Assembly: GCA_051881775.1 (NCBI GenBank)
Contig: JBJEQN010000086.1
Span: 1 to 43,034 of the forward strand
Length of the DNA stretch: 43,034 nt
Source: UMGS363 sp051881775
Lineage (GTDB): Bacteria > Bacillota > Clostridia > Oscillospirales > Ruminococcaceae
Direction of reading: 5' to 3'
In this document: piece by piece, positions 38,083 through 43,034 of the stretch
Layout: each line of letters opens with the position of its first letter
Position numbering within the stretch: position 1 is the stretch's first letter
Program-made: the position numbers and the translations under genes
The notes under the pieces: generated by a model
What the model saw: only the letters and a program-made list of their open reading frames with translations
Told to the model about the DNA's origin: nothing
Database searches by the model: none

Positions 38083-40185
38083 TTAATCGATGAAGTCTCC
38101 GCCGCTGCCGCTGTCACTGCCGCCGCCGGAATCGGAGAAACCACCGCCGCCGCCGTCGCCGTCGCTCCAGCTGACATCGTCGCTCCGGCTGCCGCTGTCG
38201 GAAGAACCGGATGCCCTGACTTCAGCAACCTCACGGCCAATGGAATCCATTGCATCATAAAGAGCCATGTCCTGCATAAAGTAATACATATCGTCATTAT
38301 AGGCGTCATTATTTCCTGCCGACATAGCTTCGGGATACTTTAATGCCAGAGCCTTCGCCAACTTTTTACCATGACCCATAGCAACGGCATAGACCATGTA
38401 CTTACGCCATACGGGAAATTCCGGGAGTTCCTTATCCTCAAAGGTAGTGAAATCATCCAAAAAACGTCCGAAGGCTTGCCATAGGGCAAGGTCGTCCTCT
38501 GACTGCTGATCCAAAACATGGTAGGCGCTTAGTTCATTCACGAACAATATTGCCCAGCGGATAATGGCCAGTATGATCAGCACTGCCACAAAGGTGATAA
38601 TTCCGACCAGGAGGGAAGGAGCGATCCGGATGCCGTCATACAGCATAGCTAACATACAGATCAGCATCGCAAGGATACCTGCTGCCGCAGCAATGATCAG
38701 ATAAGGCTTGAAACCTTTGGAGGAATGTGTGTCCTCGTCCTCTGTTTTGACCCTTTCCGTATATTCTCTTTCCACTGCACCGCTGAAGCTGCTGCGGAAA
38801 TTCAAGGCTTCATCCCGATTGTCATTAATATACTTTTTGAGGTCTTTTATAGAAATACGACCGCTTCCATCGGCAGCATTACACAGAAAATCCCATAGCG
38901 TTTCCTGATAACTCGGAGTATGCTCCGATGCAGTTTCTGCGTTATCCTGCGATGTGCGGGGGAACAGCTCTTCGCCCAGCTGTTCATTCAGCAGGATAGT
39001 GGTATCTCCTGCAGCCGTGCTGAAATTGAGCAGCTTTTTCAGATCCAACTCCAACATCGCTGCAGAGATCTGTCTGGAGATGTTGGACTTGCCGTCGTAG
39101 AAATGTATCAGCCTGTCAACAACAGGTGCTGATCGGTCATCGGGAAGCTCCCGGTAATATCGAGGGGACTGGGTGGGGCGCTTCCTAAACATTTTCATTT
39201 TGATCTTGTGTACAATGTGCGCAATCAGGGAAAACACGCCGGTTATTGTAAGGATCGGGAGACTTAAGAGAATGATAACTATTAAAAGTATGCCATGTTC
39301 TTCCAGAAAGTAATAAACCGAGTCGCAAACCGTCTGGCAAAACTGTTCGATGGAATACAAAAACTGTTCGATGGAATACAAAACAGGATGCTCCGCTTCC
39401 CATGCTTCTCGCTCGGCCCAATAGGCATCCTGCTCAGCACGCCTACGCTCTTCTTCCTCACGCTTGGCGTTTGCGCTGTCGGCAAGCTCTTGTTCCTCCG
39501 CCAAAATGCCGTCCAGCGCCTCGCCTTCCTGTTCCCATCCGCCGAAAAAGCAGTATGCAGGCATGGTGGAACGTATATCAACGATCGTACCCACCGAAAC
39601 GTTATCTACCTGCAGGAACGCAGAGCCGTCAGGCTGCTTTTCAAATGTACCGTTGAGAGGTCCGTGTGCCCAGATGCGAAATTCCTCTATCGGAACACCA
39701 TCGGGCGCTGTTAATGTGGCGGTGAGAGTACCAATATCGGAAATGCCGCTCTTTGCGGTCAGGTTCCAAAAAAACTCACCCACATCGGAATAGAGCTTTA
39801 CAGCATTTTCCACCCAATAGCTGATTTGGAAGGTGCGGGTGCCGCTGCTCTGCTGTCGGAAATAGATGTAAACGGTATTTCCCTCATCGGTATCCTCCAC
39901 CGCAAAGGTGTTCTCGGGACGGTTTTCATTGTCCGGTTCATCAAGCTGTGGTGCAGACGTCCCGTCAATCGAAACCTGCCAATCGGTGAATACCCGAGGA
40001 CCGGTGAATATATTATTCACTCCATAACGGGTAAACTCATGATCACCGGTGAACACGACCTCTCTTGTTTCGGTGATAAATGCGCTTCCGTCCCCATACA
40101 ATTCAATATCAAAGTGCAGAGAATTCAGTTCAGCGCTGTAATCTTCTGCCCATGCGTTCAGCGAAAACAGGGGGAGCATCAGCAT
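38083..40185 (-). CDS. DUF2207 membrane protein with shortened signal peptide
   Basis: 700 residues. After a short hydrophobic start (MLMLPLFSLNAWA|ED) comes an extracellular beta-rich DUF2207 domain (about 15-200, beginning YSAELNSLHFDIELYGDGSA). A charged coiled segment, a membrane helix (about 297-325), a cytoplasmic domain (about 345-480), two more helices (about 490-513 and 520-546) and a Gly/Ser/Asp-rich tail (GGGGGFSDSGGGSDSGSGG) follow, the usual DUF2207 plan. Function unknown. Upstream in the same frame lie codons for RLLCFFLV, which would complete a normal signal peptide, but no start codon is left before a TGA. The start overlaps the upstream gene's stop (ATGCTGATG), so translation is coupled. 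A 21-bp tandem duplication (39341-39382) repeats LYSIEQF. Confidence 0.85.
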   Translation of the reverse strand: MLMLPLFSLNAWAEDYSAELNSLHFDIELYGDGSAFITETREVVFTGDHEFTRYGVNNIFTGPRVFTDWQVSIDGTSAPQLDEPDNENRPENTFAVEDTDEGNTVYIYFRQQSSGTRTFQISYWVENAVKLYSDVGEFFWNLTAKSGISDIGTLTATLTAPDGVPIEEFRIWAHGPLNGTFEKQPDGSAFLQVDNVSVGTIVDIRSTMPAYCFFGGWEQEGEALDGILAEEQELADSANAKREEEERRRAEQDAYWAEREAWEAEHPVLYSIEQFLYSIEQFCQTVCDSVYYFLEEHGILLIVIILLSLPILTITGVFSLIAHIVHKIKMKMFRKRPTQSPRYYRELPDDRSAPVVDRLIHFYDGKSNISRQISAAMLELDLKKLLNFSTAAGDTTILLNEQLGEELFPRTSQDNAETASEHTPSYQETLWDFLCNAADGSGRISIKDLKKYINDNRDEALNFRSSFSGAVEREYTERVKTEDEDTHSSKGFKPYLIIAAAAGILAMLICMLAMLYDGIRIAPSLLVGIITFVAVLIILAIIRWAILFVNELSAYHVLDQQSEDDLALWQAFGRFLDDFTTFEDKELPEFPVWRKYMVYAVAMGHGKKLAKALALKYPEAMSAGNNDAYNDDMYYFMQDMALYDAMDSIGREVAEVRASGSSDSGSRSDDVSWSDGDGGGGGFSDSGGGSDSGSGGDFID
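39341..39382 (-). repeat. 21-bp in-frame tandem duplication in DUF2207 gene
   Basis: Two identical units starting AACTGTTCGATGG at 39341 and 39362 duplicate the seven residues LYSIEQF just before the first membrane helix. Confidence 0.95.
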
Positions 40186-42326
40186 AACGAGGAAAAAGCA
40201 TAGTAATCTATGTCATAGTTATTGTATTTAAGAATTTTTAAGATATTGACAACGGTATTTTCCCACTCGTCATAGTAAACAAAACCGTCCGGTTCATCTC
40301 CTGTGGTTTCAACTTTGTATTTAATATAATCCTTCTCAATTTTGTGCCAGGCTTCGTATTCTGTGATCGCATAGGCATAGTCTTCGTCACTTTCATAAAT
40401 AAGCACCTTGTTGGGTTGTACGGTCGCCTCGGGTGGGTCTGACATAGCTTCAATGCCGGCTGCTTCTTTGGCCAGTGTCTGTGCCTTGGTTTCTTCCTTG
40501 CTCTCCTTTGTCACAAATTCAACGGAGAACATAGACAGAGTGCTTTCGTATGCTCTCTCCACGTTGGGAGAATCTATCTGCATAAGCACCTTCATGTCTT
40601 TTCCTCTTGCACCATAGAAAAAGCCTTGATTGGAAAGCCACCTTACATAGCTGTCGCCAACAAAAATATTATCATCGTCAGCAACAACATTAAAGCAGGC
40701 AAAAAGGTTTTTCCGCTCTGTTTCGGAGGTGAGATAGTCAAAGGAAACCGCCATTTCCATTCCGTTAAGTGCATCTTCGTATCGGATAACGCCGTCATAA
40801 AAAGAGGTTTCCGTAAACTGGAGCGGCATAGTTATAAGTGCGCCGTATTCCTCAATGAAAACGGTCTGCATCTCCACATTGCGTATTTCCGAGCCTGATG
40901 TGACAATGGTGAACTCTTGTTCAAACTCCTCATATACCCAGGCATACTCCGTGGGGTAATTAAGGATAGCGCATACGTTTTCATTGTCGGTAAGATACAT
41001 AACAGCGTATGAACCGCCGTCCAGATAGCTCGCCTTTACACGGCGTTCACCGTCAATATAGCTTTCGTCAAAGCCGTATGCCGCCGGCCAGTCAGCAAGG
41101 GAAAGGCAATCGGGATCAGCCAAAAATGTTATCTGCGCACCTGTTACAGGGTCCTTAAAAATGACCATTCCGTCCTCTTTTTCAACCTGTGAGAAAATCT
41201 CGGGATAAAGAAGAATAACACCGTATTCTTTGCTGTAATATGCCGCAATTTCACGGCTGAATTTTTCGCTGTAAGCCGTGGAGCGGTCTTTTGAATAGCC
41301 TTCCGATGATGCTTTGCTTTTCCATATTCCGTCACCGACAAAGCAGCATTTTATAAGTCCTCTCAAATCGTCAAAAATTTCGCTGTTTTTTGTGGGGTAG
41401 GTCAATTCTGCTTCAACAATATATTTACTTCCGAAGCCTGAATATCCGAAGAACACCTTTTCGCTTTTTCTGATCTCGGAGGTGAACCAGTTGGGTCCGT
41501 ATGCAAGCACAAGATTGTTTTCCGTATTTTTTATAAAGCCTTCGACCTCTGCCATTGAAGTGTAGTTATTGGGCGAAAGGGTCACCTTGAGCGCTGCGCT
41601 GCTCTTTTTGTCACTGAAAATATAGCTGTCGCCTTTTTTTGAAAAAGAAGTCAGCTGTGCAGGATAATACAGCAGGCAGTTGGCTTCTTCAATATAGAAG
41701 CTTGAACTGTCCGTGCGGTATTTGCTCTCGTTTTTATTTTCCGAGTATGGTTTTTTATCCGTTACAAGTGCAGCAGCTACGGACGCAGCATATTCCTTTC
41801 CTCTGTCATTGGGAAAATTGTTTACCGTCACAGATACCGATGTGTCCCCCGAGTTCACATAAACGATCTTTGGAACGCCTTTATCGTCGGATACAACTGT
41901 CCACTCGTTGCCGCAGCTTTCACCTTTCACGACCGACGCAGCCTCCGCATTATCTTTTGGGGTTTCATCTGAAGAACTCTTCTCAACTGACGCAGCCTCC
42001 GCAATGTCATTTTCCATTTCATCTGAAGGAATCTCCTCAAAGGTAAGGGATATTTCGCCGTCATCGTATGTAAAAGTGCCGTCCTCATTGTCGGTCATAC
42101 CCTCTACCTGCGCAACAAACTGTGAACTCGGGTCAGTGTCGTCATACAAGTCATCGTCGAACCAGAAAACTATGACCAGTATCGCAAGGAAGAGCAGGAT
42201 CGCAGTAACTATGGAAGAAACAACTATACCGGTAATTTTTAGGGGTTTCTTTTTTATTTTCAAGGCTGATAAGATTATTCCTGCCACCGAGATCGGCAGA
42301 AAAAGAAAAACAAGCAATATCCCCAT
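40179..42326 (-). CDS. Membrane-anchored protein with three similar extracellular domains
   Basis: Not recognised. 715 residues from ATG 42326, which has AGGAGAGG upstream; the frame reaches back to 42383 but without a site. Two N-terminal helices (about 2-20 and 29-55) are followed by an acidic linker with a repeated AEAASV. The large outer part has three similar segments of about 115-150 residues, starting near residues 209 (YIEEANCLLYYPAQL), 362 (YSKEYGVILLYPEIF) and 487 (FIEEYGALITMPLQF). Each runs into FSV/FTI/CCFV-type strands. The last residues YYAFSSLC come from reading the signal-peptide DNA of the next gene out of frame, so the natural C-terminus may be lost. It begins 1 bp after the lipoprotein gene and overlaps the DUF2207 gene: a tight three-gene operon. 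Confidence 0.75.
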   Translation of the reverse strand: MGILLVFLFLPISVAGIILSALKIKKKPLKITGIVVSSIVTAILLFLAILVIVFWFDDDLYDDTDPSSQFVAQVEGMTDNEDGTFTYDDGEISLTFEEIPSDEMENDIAEAASVEKSSSDETPKDNAEAASVVKGESCGNEWTVVSDDKGVPKIVYVNSGDTSVSVTVNNFPNDRGKEYAASVAAALVTDKKPYSENKNESKYRTDSSSFYIEEANCLLYYPAQLTSFSKKGDSYIFSDKKSSAALKVTLSPNNYTSMAEVEGFIKNTENNLVLAYGPNWFTSEIRKSEKVFFGYSGFGSKYIVEAELTYPTKNSEIFDDLRGLIKCCFVGDGIWKSKASSEGYSKDRSTAYSEKFSREIAAYYSKEYGVILLYPEIFSQVEKEDGMVIFKDPVTGAQITFLADPDCLSLADWPAAYGFDESYIDGERRVKASYLDGGSYAVMYLTDNENVCAILNYPTEYAWVYEEFEQEFTIVTSGSEIRNVEMQTVFIEEYGALITMPLQFTETSFYDGVIRYEDALNGMEMAVSFDYLTSETERKNLFACFNVVADDDNIFVGDSYVRWLSNQGFFYGARGKDMKVLMQIDSPNVERAYESTLSMFSVEFVTKESKEETKAQTLAKEAAGIEAMSDPPEATVQPNKVLIYESDEDYAYAITEYEAWHKIEKDYIKYKVETTGDEPDGFVYYDEWENTVVNILKILKYNNYDIDYYAFSSLC

Positions 42327-42327
42327 A

Positions 42328-42747
42328 TTATTCCTCTCCTTCCCAATCTGTCGGATAATAGTCTTCGTAGTAATTCTCTTCATACATAGAGATTATTTTT
42401 CCGTCCTCTCCGGTTGACCATGTAAACCTTGAGCCGAAGCCTACTGTGCCGTTTTTAAAGCCTTCTTTCAGCTCCTTTGCGCCGAAATACTGATCGGGTG
42501 ACCACGCACCTATACAATCGGGATCCTGAAATTCGGCATAAACATCATTGGAGATGGGCATCCAGAAACCGCCGGCACCGTCCTCCGACAATTCTTCACC
42601 CGCTTTTACTGCATTGCTTTTTACATCATAAAGATACAGAACACCGGCATCAACGGTTGACGGGTCGACCATATCGGTGATCTCGTCCGAACAGCCTGCA
42701 AGCATCATTACAGCTGCTGCGCAGAAAATAAACCTCTTTATATTCAC
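42328..42747 (-). CDS. Small lipoprotein
   Basis: 139 residues from GTG 42747, with GGGGGAG upstream (the ATG one base earlier runs into TGA). The lipobox LAGC gives lipid-modified Cys19 after MNIKRFIFCAAAVMM. The mature part starts SDEITDMVDPSTVDAGVLYL, includes AGGFWMPISNDVYAEFQDPD and ends with an acidic Tyr/Glu tail MYEENYYEDYYPTDWEGEE. No family is recognised. It is the first gene of the operon with the triplicated-domain and DUF2207 proteins, all three predicted at the outer face of the membrane. Confidence 0.8.
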   Translation of the reverse strand: MNIKRFIFCAAAVMMLAGCSDEITDMVDPSTVDAGVLYLYDVKSNAVKAGEELSEDGAGGFWMPISNDVYAEFQDPDCIGAWSPDQYFGAKELKEGFKNGTVGFGSRFTWSTGEDGKIISMYEENYYEDYYPTDWEGEE

Positions 42748-42789
42748 ATAAGCTCCCCCTTTTAGAATACAGCATTATTTCATAGTTTG

Positions 42790-42818
42790 ATTATAAATCA
42801 TTGTGACTTCGGATACAA
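42790..42818 (-). promoter_or_regulatory. Sigma-A promoter for lipoprotein operon
   Basis: Minus strand: TTGTAT (42813-42818), 17 bp, TATAAT (42790-42795). Confidence 0.6.
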
Positions 42819-42850
42819 TGTCCCTCGGGGACACTCCTGCGGCTGCACCG

Positions 42851-42879
42851 TTGCAAAGTAAAAAGCTGTGTGATATAAT
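42851..42879 (+). promoter_or_regulatory. Sigma-A promoter near right edge
   Basis: TTGCAA (42851-42856), 17 bp with TGTGA before TATAAT (42874-42879). Divergent from the lipoprotein promoter. Confidence 0.6.
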
Positions 42880-42984
42880 GAACACAGGGCGTTAAATGTC
42901 CTTCAAATTATCTTAAAAATGCAGAAATTCCTTGATAGGTGATAAAATGTTTAAATTTATAAAGAACAATTTTTTGCGCAGAAT

Positions 42985-43034
42985 ATGGATTTCCGAGTAA
43001 GGATATTTAACCTGCTTGCGGCAACAGGCTTTAT
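42985..43034 (+). CDS. N-terminus of a further gene, cut by the right edge
   Basis: ATG 42985 opens MDFRVRIFNLLAATGF and runs off the window. A hydrophobic start like this is common in membrane sensor kinases of this group, but 16 residues do not allow a call. It lacks a ribosome binding site; instead AGGTGA stands before ATG 42947, whose 17-codon frame (MFKFIKNNFLRRIWISE) ends at 43000 in another frame. Either the short frame is a leader peptide or a two-base shift has split one gene. Confidence 0.35.
   Translation, partial: MDFRVRIFNLLAATGF

Noticed and set aside
38016..38343. Frames rich in Ala/Ser/Asp-type low complexity near the DUF2207 end
   Set aside because: Shadows of the Gly/Ser-rich C-terminus of DUF2207 on the other strand or frame.

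Overview
The window looks like chromosomal DNA of an anaerobic, low-to-moderate-GC clostridial Firmicute of the Ruminococcus / Oscillospiraceae type. The evidence is a Spo0A, a SigH-like sigma factor, a T-box in front of leuA, a rhodanese-less ThiI, many TTGACA-N17-TATAAT-type promoters with GGAGG ribosome binding sites, a GH130 mannosylglucose phosphorylase of the Ruminococcus albus / Bacteroides fragilis type, and XRE regulators with long membrane or repeat tails. No phage, IS transposase, CRISPR array or rRNA operon was found.

Layout. 1-1793 (minus): 5' part of addB, running off the left edge. 1981-4700: a two-gene unit, a membrane-anchored Asp/Tyr-tailed protein and a large protein with an Imm26-like C-terminal region. 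4783-9397: thiI, an unknown helical protein, and a MetRS-like enzyme with an abnormal KMSKS loop; a 46-bp tandem hairpin repeat lies between thiI and the unknown gene. 9398-11501: a DivIVA-like coiled-coil gene set in repeat-rich spacers. 11502-12495: a SigH-like sigma factor, a tRNA-like element and a zinc-ribbon protein. 12702-19583: a dCache chemoreceptor with a SigD-type promoter, an XRE membrane protein, T-box-controlled leuA and a six-helix chemoreceptor. 19717-22394 (minus): ECF sigma/anti-sigma pair, a small membrane protein and YbaK deacylase. 22621-24291: a third chemoreceptor with two Spo0A-box-like sites at its promoter. 24433-29711: HAD phosphatase (minus), GH130 phosphorylase (plus), a 760-bp nested palindrome, then cysteine desulfurase, a DUF3343 protein and spo0A (all minus). 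30365-37448 (plus): a large hybrid histidine kinase overlapping an EamA exporter, an XRE/glycine-pentapeptide protein and a secreted leucine-rich-repeat protein. 37622-42747 (minus): a small membrane protein and a lipoprotein / triplicated-domain protein / DUF2207 operon. A promoter and the first codons of another gene lie at the right edge.

How the genes fit together. Most are housekeeping or sensory. Three chemoreceptors, a hybrid kinase, an ECF pair, SigH-like and Spo0A proteins form a dense signalling neighbourhood. Promoter motifs suggest that one receptor belongs to the flagellar SigD regulon and another to the Spo0A regulon. DUF3343 plus cysteine desulfurase form a plausible sulfur or selenium transfer pair; ThiI needs such a sulfur donor but is encoded far away.

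The most unusual content is non-coding. A family of 25-bp stem-loop units keeps its pairing while its sequence varies. A larger composite of hairpin repeats is arranged as a mirror-symmetric 760-bp palindrome. Other items are a 134-bp MITE-like element, a 46-bp tandem hairpin and a tRNA-shaped element with a broken acceptor stem. All functional statements come from reading the sequence and from remembered family knowledge; no database search was run.
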